Part shown: one piece after another, positions 36,101 through 43,872 of the stretch
Numbering within the stretch: the stretch's first letter is position 1
Layout of the letters: each line of letters opens with the position of its first letter
Assembly: GCA_036821905.1 (NCBI GenBank)
Contig: DAISIR010000001.1
Coordinates: forward strand, 124,001-188,000
Reading direction: 5' to 3'
Length of the DNA stretch: 64,000 bases
Source of the DNA: Brooklawnia sp937867175
GTDB taxonomy: Bacteria > Actinomycetota > Actinomycetes > Propionibacteriales > Propionibacteriaceae
Notes under the pieces: model-generated
Seen by the model: the letters and a program-made list of their open reading frames with translations, nothing else
Database searches by the model: none
What the model was told of the DNA's origin: nothing
Translations under genes and position numbers: made by a program

Positions 36101-37692
36101 CCTCCATCTGGACGCTGAAGGCGGACGGCCCCGGCAACAACGACCTGTCGGGCGCCGGGGGGGTCGCACGGACCGCGGTGTCGGAGGGCAGCTACCGGCT
36201 GTACGAGATCGGTTCCATCTCCGGTTACGCCAACGGTGAGACCTGGTCGTGTGTGGACGCAAATGCGAATCCCGTCGCAGTCAGCGACAACACGGTGCCG
36301 ATCACCGCAGGAGCAGACGTCACGTGTTCCATCACGAACACGGCCATCACTGCTTCTTCGAACATCACGCCGGGCTCCTACTCGCCGACCGCCGTGTACC
36401 GCTACTACGGTTCGGGCGCAAAGGACTGGGTTACCGTGCCCGACCACGGCGACTTCGGAGTTCCTTCCGGTTACGGCAGCCAGACCGGCCCGCAGTACTA
36501 CGTGTCGCTGATCGCGTCCGGCGCCGAAGACATGGTCGGCATCCACCGGTACTACAACTCGTCCGACGGTGACTGGGTCGACTTCGTCGAGGGCAGCAGC
36601 ATTCCCGCCGGATACACGAACAAGACCTTCCAGCACTACCTGTTCAAGAACTCAGGCACCAATCGGGTGTCGGTCGACCGGTGGTGGCACGAGGGCGAAC
36701 GTGACTGGGTCACGGTGAGCGCGAACGAGTTCACCGATGCCCAGATGACGGCCAGCGGCTACACGAACAAGACGCATCTGGGTTATGCGCATTCCACCCA
36801 GAGCATCTACACCGGCTACTTCCAGCTGGGCACGCCACAAGCCGCAGTGGTCAGCAGCTCCTTTGCCCCGGGTGAGTACCCGCACACCATGAGCGTGCTG
36901 GACGTCAACCCGACGCATCTGTCCGATATCAACGAGGGTTACCGCTACCTCGGGTACTTCGGGCACAACGACTGCGGTGGCATCAATATCGCCAAGTCCA
37001 ACAGCTTGGACAATGCCAACTGGTACGTCGGTGGCAACCAGCCCTGGTTCAGTAGCTCCTGGCCATGTCGGTGGGCCTTCGGCGCCATAGCCGATGGTTC
37101 CAGGATTGCCATGGTGGTCAACGGGGAGTGGGACACCACTGTCACGCTGCAGTGGTCCCAGGACGGCCTCGACGGAACCGAGTTCGGCGCCTCGACCACG
37201 CTGCTCAATGCGTCAGGCACCACCGGCATCGGTAACCCGACGTTGTTCCGTGACCCGACCAACAACCGGTACTACCTGTACTTCTACCGGGTGGTTCCCG
37301 GCACGGAGTACCTGTACGAGATCAGGGTGAAATCTGCCACCACCATCGATGGCCTCATTGGAGGTGGCAGCGGAGACCTAGGGACGCTCATCGGGCTTTC
37401 CCGCAACACGCTGGCGGCGCCGTCGATGATGTACGCCAACGGCACCTACTACCTGGCCGTCGAGACCAAGGAGAACAGCGTCTGGAAGACCCGAGTCATG
37501 TCCGGCACGTCGCCCACGGGGCCGTTCTACGAGGTCCCCGGGAACCCCCTGTATGGTGATGGCGCCGCCTGTGTCTTCCAGCACCAGTTCGGCACTGAGC
37601 TGCACAGCTGGTACTGCCAGCAAACCCAGGCCGGCGACGAAAGCACGTGGCGCCTCGACCACGTCAAGGGTGATCTGTTGAGCCCTGCCTGA
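33193..37692 (+). CDS. Modular S-layer-homology surface protein
   Basis: A secreted protein of 1,499 residues. In order: a signal peptide (about 1-35); three SLH domains (~49-97, ~110-160, ~172-222; each ends in DGT(Y/F) ... R.AMA.F.YR); five He_PIG/Ig-like repeats (~231-642); four repeats of ~102 residues resembling prealbumin/SpaA-type domains (~645-1050, each with W-T-C and ETGSVAGYTNGT); three short Y-R-Y-Y ... D-W-V repeats (~1065-1202); and a C-terminal domain that could be a five-bladed propeller (~1205-1499). SLH domains usually bind secondary cell-wall polymers; there is no LPXTG. The lectin- or glycosidase-like C-terminus is inferred. The start ATG at 33193 gives the normal signal peptide. 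Confidence 0.85.
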   Translation: MSMRTVRQKRQRRGLAALLAMLLTLSLMPLSAVSFAQSPSQDPPAVSPFVDVATTDAGYAEIAWMYTEGISTGWSDGTYRPDLTVDRDAMAAFFYRFKDSPAFNAPTTSPFTDITTSTQYYKEMAWMKSTGISTGWSDGTYRPWTPTNRDAMAAFMYRVAGSPEYTPPTAEANPLTDINPNIQFYKEMSWLNETGIAAGAEDGTFDPWQPVTRRMMAIFMYRLDRWQNVQVATTSLPSATRGQSYTTTLQASGGTSPYTWQASNLPAGLSLSGSTISGTPTSMGQSTVNVTVKDAKGNTATKELVLSVVEPLSITTTTLPVGAVGEAYSASVEATGGLPPANWTANGLPAGLSLSATGVISGTPTVGGTTAVSFVATDLEGRTATKELTFVIADNALAITTQTLPPSTVGEPYTIDLTASGGTTPYVWTITGLPAGFTTSGSQITGTPTTAGTTSVSVSVKDNDGREATKSFDLVVSQPLVLGTTSLPSASLGVDYSLTLAASGGHAPYLWEVTGLPAGLSQTDGVISGTPTAGGSFSVTVAVRDSDDRTKSAVLPLVVDNALVIMTTSLPGATLSVPYSVQFAAVGGTVPYLWSATGLPAGLALSGDTISGTPSATGTFSVSVSVTDADSTTVNSVMTLSVSEAETGLALLKTVVNAYGQPAAASNWTLAADGPGSNDLSGNGGVARTPVAPGTYTLSETGSVAGYTNGTSWTCATTNGDPVAVTNNQVTLAVGADVECTITNTATAPHLALVKSVVNSYGDAVAATNWTLKADGPGTMDLSGAGGVARTSVIEGSYALSETGSVAGYTNGTTWTCATVGGQSVPVTNNTVDVTTGADVVCTITNTASAPYLTLVKKVVNNDGTAAAASNWTLKADGPGSTDLTGAGGVSRTQVVTGSYVLSETGSVAGYTNGTTWTCAAGGQPVTVTNNTVNLGAGADVTCTITNTASTPHLSLVKRVVNATGTPASASIWTLKADGPGNNDLSGAGGVARTAVSEGSYRLYEIGSISGYANGETWSCVDANANPVAVSDNTVPITAGADVTCSITNTAITASSNITPGSYSPTAVYRYYGSGAKDWVTVPDHGDFGVPSGYGSQTGPQYYVSLIASGAEDMVGIHRYYNSSDGDWVDFVEGSSIPAGYTNKTFQHYLFKNSGTNRVSVDRWWHEGERDWVTVSANEFTDAQMTASGYTNKTHLGYAHSTQSIYTGYFQLGTPQAAVVSSSFAPGEYPHTMSVLDVNPTHLSDINEGYRYLGYFGHNDCGGINIAKSNSLDNANWYVGGNQPWFSSSWPCRWAFGAIADGSRIAMVVNGEWDTTVTLQWSQDGLDGTEFGASTTLLNASGTTGIGNPTLFRDPTNNRYYLYFYRVVPGTEYLYEIRVKSATTIDGLIGGGSGDLGTLIGLSRNTLAAPSMMYANGTYYLAVETKENSVWKTRVMSGTSPTGPFYEVPGNPLYGDGAACVFQHQFGTELHSWYCQQTQAGDESTWRLDHVKGDLLSPA
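35134..36350 (+). repeat. Four direct repeats of about 303-306 bases inside the surface protein gene
   Basis: A block starting with AACTGGACACT and ending in ATCACCAACACC recurs four times. Copies 1-3 share the phrase GTGGCCGGCTACACCAACGG, or nearly so; copy 4 is more diverged. The spacing from copy to copy is 306, 306 and 303 bases. Such similarity favours gain or loss of units by recombination. Confidence 0.8.
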
Positions 37693-37712
37693 GCCGGCTG
37701 CTGGAGACCATA

Positions 37713-37754
37713 GTTCACCCCGGCAACTCCGTCCGCGGAGGCGCCGGGGTGAAC
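37713..37754 (+). terminator. Terminator after the surface protein gene
   Basis: A 12-bp inverted repeat GTTCACCCCGGC/GCCGGGGTGAAC encloses an 18-base loop that itself holds CTCCG/CGGAG. It begins 20 bases after the stop codon. It also lies downstream of the convergent phosphatase gene. Confidence 0.7.
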
Positions 37755-37927
37755 TGCGTTTGGGCGGTTCGCCGTCGAGGCGCTGCGTGGGAGCAAAGCG
37801 CGCGGTGTTCAGCAGGGACCAGGCGGACGCCGACGCTCGCCAAGCCCGTCTCCGTAACCCAACCCGTGACTCAGTCCGAGGTCGCGTCCACTGCAGAAAT
37901 CCTGTGCGCTGAAGGCGGACCGCCGGA

Positions 37928-38557
37928 TCAGGAGGGACGCTGCAAAGCCACCTGATTCCAGGTGACCAGCTTCCAATCCCCTTGCGGCCGGGCGGTCAGG
38001 GTCGTCCAACCGCAATTGAACATGCTTGCCAGCCGGGTCGTCGTCGGGTAGTCCCAGCCCAGCACGTTGGCGGTACCCATCCGAATCGCGAGCCCGTGAC
38101 AGCCGACCACGACTGTCTTGCCCGGATTCGCGTCGGCGATCTCACGCAACGCAGCCCCGACTCGCTCCCCCACCTCCAGCGCGGTCTCGCCCTCCGGTGA
38201 CCGACGGAAGTCGCGTCCTTCGTCCAGTGCGAGCGCGAAGTCAGGGTGGGCGGCGTAAACATCGGAGTCCAGCAGGCCCTCCCACGAACCGACGCTGATC
38301 TCCATCAACCGGTCGTCAATGGCGACGGGCAGGGCGAGTCGCTTGGCCAGGGTCTGGCTGGTTACCAGTGCACGACGCAGCGGCGAAGAGACCACTACGT
38401 CCACCGGCAGTTGGGCGAGCAGGGCGGCGGCCTGTTGTGCCTGGCCCAAGCCGACCTCATTAAGTGGAACATCGGCCTGCCCCTGGAAGCGACGCTCGAC
38501 ATTGTGGTCGGTCTGACCGTGCCGCCACAGCACAAGACGGGTACGTGAGCCGGTCAC
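37928..38557 (-). CDS. Histidine phosphatase family protein
   Basis: A 209-residue protein with the RHG signature (WRHGQTDHN, R12-H13), the second motif SSPLRRAL, the acidic pocket stretch RLMEISVGSWEG, and the second catalytic histidine in VVGCHGLAIR. Members next to rsfS in actinobacteria include glucosyl-3-phosphoglycerate phosphatase; substrate cannot be decided here. Its GTG start overlaps the rsfS stop by GTGA. Confidence 0.88.
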   Translation of the reverse strand: MTGSRTRLVLWRHGQTDHNVERRFQGQADVPLNEVGLGQAQQAAALLAQLPVDVVVSSPLRRALVTSQTLAKRLALPVAIDDRLMEISVGSWEGLLDSDVYAAHPDFALALDEGRDFRRSPEGETALEVGERVGAALREIADANPGKTVVVGCHGLAIRMGTANVLGWDYPTTTRLASMFNCGWTTLTARPQGDWKLVTWNQVALQRPS

Positions 38558-38928
38558 AGCTCAGGCTCATCAAGAGCAAGTGCTATCCGCGGGCAGTCCT
38601 TCCACAGCCGCTCGAGGGTGTATAGACTCCGCTCTTCGGAATGCTGCACGTGCACTACGACATCGACGTAGTCCAGCAGCACCCAGCGGTTCTCTCGGTC
38701 ACCCTCCCGACGGCTGGGACGCAGCCCTTCACGCTCGATGAGGCGCTCCTCGATGGCATCCACGATGGCCCCCACGAGGCGCTCATTGTTGGCACTGACG
38801 ATCAGGAAGACGTCGGTGATGGCCAGCGCCTCGGACACGTCGAAGGCGACTATGTCGAGGCCCTTCTTTTCGTTGGCGGCCTCGGCGGCCAACCGGGTGA
38901 CGCGGACGGCTTCTTCAGTTGCGGTCAA
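38554..38928 (-). CDS. rsfS: Ribosome silencing factor RsfS
   Basis: A 124-residue protein with the RsfS/DUF143 core: L-D-I-V-A-F-D-V-S near residue 25, ALAITDVFLIVSANN, W-V-L-L-D-Y-V-D-V-V-V-H-V-Q near residue 85, and E-R-S-L-Y-T-L-E-R-L-W-K-D near the end. RsfS binds L14 and blocks subunit joining in starvation. It lies between nadD and the phosphatase, as in most actinobacteria. Confidence 0.95.
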   Translation of the reverse strand: MTATEEAVRVTRLAAEAANEKKGLDIVAFDVSEALAITDVFLIVSANNERLVGAIVDAIEERLIEREGLRPSRREGDRENRWVLLDYVDVVVHVQHSEERSLYTLERLWKDCPRIALALDEPEL

Positions 38929-38964
38929 TTCTGGCTTCCAGACTGGTCGATGGATGGGGCAGTG

Positions 38965-39678
38965 TCAGTCGACTGGGTCGGCAATCAGCACCGTCCCGTC
39001 GTTCACGGGTGTATACAGTCCGCGCTTGGCAACATACTGGACCACACCGTCCGGCACGAGATACCACAGCGGCAGGCCCTCTGCCACCCGCTTGCGGCAT
39101 TCCGTGGAACTGATCGCCAACGCGGGAATCTCCAGCCGGGTCACCTTGTCGGGTGGCAGGTGGCTGAGGTCATTTGAGCGGAGGTCAACGCCGGGACGCG
39201 AAACTCCGACGAACCTGCCAAGGTCGAACAGTTCGTCCGCGCCCCGCCAGGTGAGGATGGACGCCAGCGCGTCAGCGCCGGTGATGAAGAACAGGTCGAC
39301 ATCGGCGCCCCGCTCCGCTTTCAGGTCGCGCAGCGTGTCGACGGTGTAGGTGTTGCCCACCCGATCAATGTCGACGCGCGAGACCGAGAACCTCGGATTT
39401 GATGCGGTCGCCACCACCGTCATCAGGTAGCGGTCCTCGCGGCTGCTGACTCGGCGTCCCGCCTTCTGCCAAGGTGTGCCGGTGGGGACGAAGACCACCT
39501 CGTCCAGGTGGAAGCGGGCCGCCACCTCGCTGCCGGCGACCAAGTGACCGTGGTGGATCGGATCGAAAGTACCGCCCATCACTCCCAGCCGGTAGCGCCG
39601 CTCGCCGTCGCGGACGCGGGCCAGTCCAAGGTCGATCGGGACCTCGTGCGATGAGCCGGCCGGCACCCGGTGGCTCAC
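38965..39678 (-). CDS. nadD: Nicotinate-mononucleotide adenylyltransferase
   Basis: A 237-residue nucleotidyltransferase with the GGTFDPIHHGH motif (~35-45) and the ISSTECR motif near the C-terminus, which replaces the usual ISSTxIR. It catalyses NaMN plus ATP to NaAD in NAD synthesis. The N-terminus has a ~30-residue extension rich in charged residues that may be a misplaced start. GTG at 39678 overlaps the proA stop by GTGA. Confidence 0.93.
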   Translation of the reverse strand: MSHRVPAGSSHEVPIDLGLARVRDGERRYRLGVMGGTFDPIHHGHLVAGSEVAARFHLDEVVFVPTGTPWQKAGRRVSSREDRYLMTVVATASNPRFSVSRVDIDRVGNTYTVDTLRDLKAERGADVDLFFITGADALASILTWRGADELFDLGRFVGVSRPGVDLRSNDLSHLPPDKVTRLEIPALAISSTECRKRVAEGLPLWYLVPDGVVQYVAKRGLYTPVNDGTVLIADPVD

Positions 39679-40919
39679 GCACGCACCTGGCCGGAACCGG
39701 TGACCACGTACTTGGTGGAGGTCATCTCGGGCAGCGCCATCGGGCCACGGGCGTGCGTCTTCTGGGTGGAGATGCCGATCTCAGCGCCGAACCCGAACTC
39801 ACCGCCGTCAACGAAACGACTCGACGCGTTGACCAGGACGGCCGCCGCATCGACCTCGTTCACGAAGCGACGCTGGGCGACGGCGTCGTTGGTGATGATG
39901 GTTTCGGAGTGACCGGTGGTGTGCTCGCGAATGTGGGTCAGGGCCGCATCAAGGTCGTCCACGACCTTCACCGCCAGGTCGAGAGACAAGTACTCGGCGT
40001 CGTACTCGTCATCGGTGGCGGGGGTGATGCGCGGGTCGATACTGCGTGAGGCATCATCGCCGTGCAGCGTGACGCCGGCGTCGGTCAGCGCGTCCACCGC
40101 CATCGGCACGAACTGGTCGGCAACGCCACGGTGTATCAGCAAGGTCTCAAGGGCGTTGCAGACGCTCGGTCGCTGCGTCTTGGCGTTGAGGATGATCCCC
40201 AGTGCCATCTGTTGGTCGGCGGCGATGTCCACGAAGAGGTGGCAGTTGCCAGTGCCGGTCTCGATCACCGGCACTTGTGAGCCGGTGACCACTGCGTTGA
40301 TCAGGCCGGCTCCACCGCGCGGGATGAGCACGTCGATGAGGCCGCGGGCCTGCATCATCTCGGTGGTGGTCTCGTGGCCACCTTCGACGAGCGCTACCGC
40401 GTCCTGCGATAACCCGGCGGTCGCCAGTCCCGCGCGCAGCGCCTTGACGATTGCCCTGTTGGAGTCGACTGCGCTGGAACTGCCCCTCAGCAGGCTCGCA
40501 TTACCAGCCTTCAGGCAGATGCCGGCGGCGTCGGCGGTGACGTTGGGACGCGCCTCGTAGATGATGCCGATCACTCCGAGTGGTACCCGCACCTGGTCGA
40601 TGTGAACGCCATTCGCCAACTGCCAGCCACGAACCACCTCGCCGATCGGATCGGGCAGGCTGGCAAGTGACCGCAGACCGGCGACCATGCTGTCGATGCG
40701 CGGCTGCGTGAGGCTCAGCCGGTCGATGAGGGCCTCTGACGTGCCAGCTGCGCGAGCCCGGGCGACATCGGAGGCATTAGCCGCCAACACCTCGTCGGCA
40801 GCAACTGCCAGAGCGTCAGCCATGGCGTGCAATGCGGCATCCTTGTGGGCACGGTCGATTACAGCCAGCTGCCGAGCAGCGACCCGAGCGGCCCGGGCTA
40901 GTTCAACGACTTCGGTCAT
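39675..40919 (-). CDS. proA: Glutamate-5-semialdehyde dehydrogenase (gamma-glutamyl phosphate reductase)
   Basis: A 414-residue protein with the ProA catalytic cysteine motif ETGTGNCH and the family stretch PLGVIGIIYEARPNVT. It reduces gamma-glutamyl phosphate to the semialdehyde with NADPH, the second step of proline synthesis. Start ATG at 40919. proB lies 68 bases upstream on the same strand, so the pathway pair is together. Confidence 0.96.
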   Translation of the reverse strand: MTEVVELARAARVAARQLAVIDRAHKDAALHAMADALAVAADEVLAANASDVARARAAGTSEALIDRLSLTQPRIDSMVAGLRSLASLPDPIGEVVRGWQLANGVHIDQVRVPLGVIGIIYEARPNVTADAAGICLKAGNASLLRGSSSAVDSNRAIVKALRAGLATAGLSQDAVALVEGGHETTTEMMQARGLIDVLIPRGGAGLINAVVTGSQVPVIETGTGNCHLFVDIAADQQMALGIILNAKTQRPSVCNALETLLIHRGVADQFVPMAVDALTDAGVTLHGDDASRSIDPRITPATDDEYDAEYLSLDLAVKVVDDLDAALTHIREHTTGHSETIITNDAVAQRRFVNEVDAAAVLVNASSRFVDGGEFGFGAEIGISTQKTHARGPMALPEMTSTKYVVTGSGQVRA

Positions 40920-40987
40920 ATGCCCAGACTAGTCGTCCGCTTGTGGGCCACCCGAGCGTCCACAGTTCGGCGCCCGTCGCGGAGGTT

Positions 40988-42151
40988 TCATGACACTCCG
41001 CTGCCGTGGCTCAACGGGACCAACGCGTCCCTGTGCACGACCTCACGTTCATATTCGACACCGAGTTCGGCAGCCAACTCGTGGGAGTTACGGCCGAGCA
41101 TACGAGGGAGGTCCGCGGAGTCGAAATTGACCAGACCCCGTGCGATGGGCCTGCCGCCGGGAGCGACCAGGTCGACCGGCTCACCGGCCATGAAGTCGCC
41201 GATGACCCTCGTGATACCTGCCGCCAGCAGCGACGCGTTGTGTTGAGTGACTGCGCGAACCGCGCCCGCGTCCAGATGCAGTTCGCCGCGTGAAACCGAC
41301 GCGTGCGCCAACCACAGCAAGCGCCGGGGCCGGGGCCGATCGATCGGCGAGAAGGCGGTGCCGACCTGATCGCCAGCCAACACCTGGTCGATGGCCTCCG
41401 CCCGGGCCAGCACGACGGGGATGCCGGCGCTGGTGGCGATCTGGGCTGCCTGGATCTTGGTCGTCATCCCGCCGGTGCCAATCGCCGAACCGATGCGGTG
41501 GGTGTCCACGTTCAGTCGCTCCACGTCGGGGACGAAGGTGATCGGTTCGGCGTCCGGCTCGTCCGGGTGGGCGGTGTAGAGAGCGTCGACATCACTGAGC
41601 AGGACGAGCGCGTCGGCACGGACCAGCTGCGCGGTCAGGGCGGCAAGCCTGTCGTTGTCACCGAATCGGACCTCATGCGTGGCCACCGCGTCGTTCTCGT
41701 TGATGATCGGCACCGCACCCATCCGCAGCAACGTGCCTAATGTCCGCAGGGCATTGGTGTAACTCGCCTTGCGAGTCAGGTCCTCGACGGTCAGCAAGAC
41801 CTGCCCGACCAAGATCCCGCGGGCGTTGAAGAGTTCTGTATAGCGCTGCATCAGCAGTCCCTGGCCGACCGCGGCGGCGGCCTGCTGATGGGCCAGGTCG
41901 CGCGGCCGCAGGCGCAGGCCGAGGGGCGACAAGCCGGCGGCGATCGCCCCCGAGCTCACCAGAACCACGTCATGGCCCTCGTCATGGCAGTCGGCCAGCG
42001 TCCTCACCAAGGCGGCCACCCGGTCGGTGTTGAGCCCGTGGGATTCACTGCTCAACGACGACGAGCCCACCTTGATGACGACGCGCCTGGCCTCGGCCAC
42101 CTCGCGGCGGACTTCTTCTTCGGTCAATGCACCATCGAAATCGGGGCTCAC
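40988..42151 (-). CDS. proB: Glutamate 5-kinase
   Basis: A 387-residue protein with an amino-acid kinase domain (VVIKVGSSSL near residue 24, VLVSSGAIAAG, and NENDAVATHEVRFGDND) and a C-terminal PUA domain from about residue 275. It phosphorylates glutamate, the first and usually proline-inhibited step. Its GTG overlaps the obg stop by GTGA. Length equals the PUA-containing form. Confidence 0.96.
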   Translation of the reverse strand: MSPDFDGALTEEEVRREVAEARRVVIKVGSSSLSSESHGLNTDRVAALVRTLADCHDEGHDVVLVSSGAIAAGLSPLGLRLRPRDLAHQQAAAAVGQGLLMQRYTELFNARGILVGQVLLTVEDLTRKASYTNALRTLGTLLRMGAVPIINENDAVATHEVRFGDNDRLAALTAQLVRADALVLLSDVDALYTAHPDEPDAEPITFVPDVERLNVDTHRIGSAIGTGGMTTKIQAAQIATSAGIPVVLARAEAIDQVLAGDQVGTAFSPIDRPRPRRLLWLAHASVSRGELHLDAGAVRAVTQHNASLLAAGITRVIGDFMAGEPVDLVAPGGRPIARGLVNFDSADLPRMLGRNSHELAAELGVEYEREVVHRDALVPLSHGSGVS

Positions 42152-43683
42152 CGGTCATCCTCATCGTCGAAATCGTGTGACAGTTCCTCAGCCAGCGCAC
42201 GGCGGTGCTGCTCCCGCCAATCCACCTCGCGATCGGTGCCCATCTGTTGGTCTCGGGCCGCGTGGTACTCGACGTCCAGCTGCCGGCGACGCCGCACCGA
42301 CGGACGTACCTCCTCAAGCCGGGGATCCTCGCCGCGCCGTGCCAACAGTTCAGCGCCGGTATCGATCTGGGGCGCGAAGTCGAAGACCACCGGATGCTCG
42401 CCGGCGCCGATGGCCACCGCGTCCCCCGGCTGGGCACCCCTGGCCAGCAGTTCGTCCTCGATGCCGATGCGGTTGAGCCGGTCGGCTAGATAGCCGACGG
42501 CTTCCGCGTTGGCGAAATCCGTCTGCCTCACCCAGCGTTCAGGCTTGTCACCGCGAACCCGCCAGACCTGGCCGCCCTCGCCATCTCCCTGCCGCTTGAT
42601 GGTGAACTCGGTTCGGTCGCCAGGAACCGGCTCGGGCCGGATCACGATGCGGGGACGAGGAGTGGCGTCGTGGGTGGACCGGCGCGCCGCGACGATCTGC
42701 GCCATCGCGTAGGTGAGTGCGGACAGCCCCTCACCGGTCACGGTCGAGATGGGGAAGACCTGCAGACCGCGGGCCCCCAGTTCCGGACCGACCATTTCGG
42801 CGAGGTCCCTGGCGTCCGGGATGTCGATCTTGTTCAGCGCCACCAGCCGGGGTCGGTCGAACAGTCCCCCGTAGTTGGCCAACTCGGTTTCGATGACGTC
42901 CAGATCGCCGATGGGCTCGCGACCCGGCTCCCAAGTGGCGCAGTCGATGACATGCACGATTGCCTGACAGCGTTCGATGTGGCGCAGGAAATCGTGGCCG
43001 AGCCCGCGTCCCTCGCTGGCCCCCTCGATCAGGCCGGGCACGTCGGCCACGGTGAAGGTGGTCTGACCTGCCACCACGACCCCGAGGTTGGGCACCAAGG
43101 TGGTGAACGGATAGTCGGCGATCTTGGGCTTCGCCGCGGAGATCGCGGCGATCAGGCTCGACTTGCCAGCGCTCGGGAAGCCGACCAGACCGACGTCAGC
43201 AAGCACCTTGAGTTCCAGGTCGATGACGCGTTGCTCACCCTCCTCGCCCAGCAACGCGAAGCCGGGCGCTTTTCGGGCAGCCGACGCCAGCGCGGCGTTC
43301 CCGAGGCCGCCCCGCCCGCCCAACGCCACCACAACCTCGTCCATCTCGCCGAGGTCGGCGAGCAACTCCCCGGTGCCGTGGTCGGTGACCACGGTGCCCG
43401 GCGGCACCGTCAGCACGACGTCGGCGCCGTTCGCGCCGTTGCGGTTGCCTCCCATGCCTGGCTGGCCGTTGGATGCCTTCCGCTGGGACTGGCGGTGGTA
43501 GTCGACCAAGGTGGTCAGGCCCTGGTCGACGCGCAACAGCACCGAGCCGCCGTCCCCGCCGTTGCCTCCATCGGGCCCGCCGAGCGGCTTGAACTTTTCG
43601 CGGTGCACCGAGACACAGCCGTGTCCACCGTTGCCGGCGCTCACAGTGAGCCGGGCGCGATCAACGAAGGTCGGAATGGCCAT
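42148..43683 (-). CDS. obg: Obg/CgtA ribosome-assembly GTPase
   Basis: A 511-residue protein: Gly-rich Obg fold (~1-158), GTPase with P-loop GFPSAGKSSL, DVPGLIEGAS and NKIDIPDARDL, then an OCT domain (about 350-420). A charged C-terminal extension ending in DFDDEDDR follows, as in other actinobacterial Obg. Obg acts in 50S assembly and stress control. Start ATG at 43683. The gene before it on this strand is the dGTPase-like gene rather than rpmA. Confidence 0.96.
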   Translation of the reverse strand: MAIPTFVDRARLTVSAGNGGHGCVSVHREKFKPLGGPDGGNGGDGGSVLLRVDQGLTTLVDYHRQSQRKASNGQPGMGGNRNGANGADVVLTVPPGTVVTDHGTGELLADLGEMDEVVVALGGRGGLGNAALASAARKAPGFALLGEEGEQRVIDLELKVLADVGLVGFPSAGKSSLIAAISAAKPKIADYPFTTLVPNLGVVVAGQTTFTVADVPGLIEGASEGRGLGHDFLRHIERCQAIVHVIDCATWEPGREPIGDLDVIETELANYGGLFDRPRLVALNKIDIPDARDLAEMVGPELGARGLQVFPISTVTGEGLSALTYAMAQIVAARRSTHDATPRPRIVIRPEPVPGDRTEFTIKRQGDGEGGQVWRVRGDKPERWVRQTDFANAEAVGYLADRLNRIGIEDELLARGAQPGDAVAIGAGEHPVVFDFAPQIDTGAELLARRGEDPRLEEVRPSVRRRRQLDVEYHAARDQQMGTDREVDWREQHRRALAEELSHDFDDEDDR

Positions 43684-43872
43684 GGATTGGTCTCTCTTGC
43701 TGGCGGGCGTCGTACCGGGCTGGTGCGCCCGCGGACGTATCGAACGAGTTTACTTGTCTGGGCGCGCCGCGCCCAATATCCCGACGTGCCTCGGCTTCTT
43801 CGCAGGGGAGCCAACCGCCGTATGTGGCAACGCGATCCCACCGGCTCTTCGACGTTCCGAGCAGGACGGCCG

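Noticed and set aside
35134..36350. Tandem repeats considered as a CRISPR array
   Set aside because: Repeat units are 303-306 bases, in frame and encode protein domains; no short repeat/spacer pattern exists.
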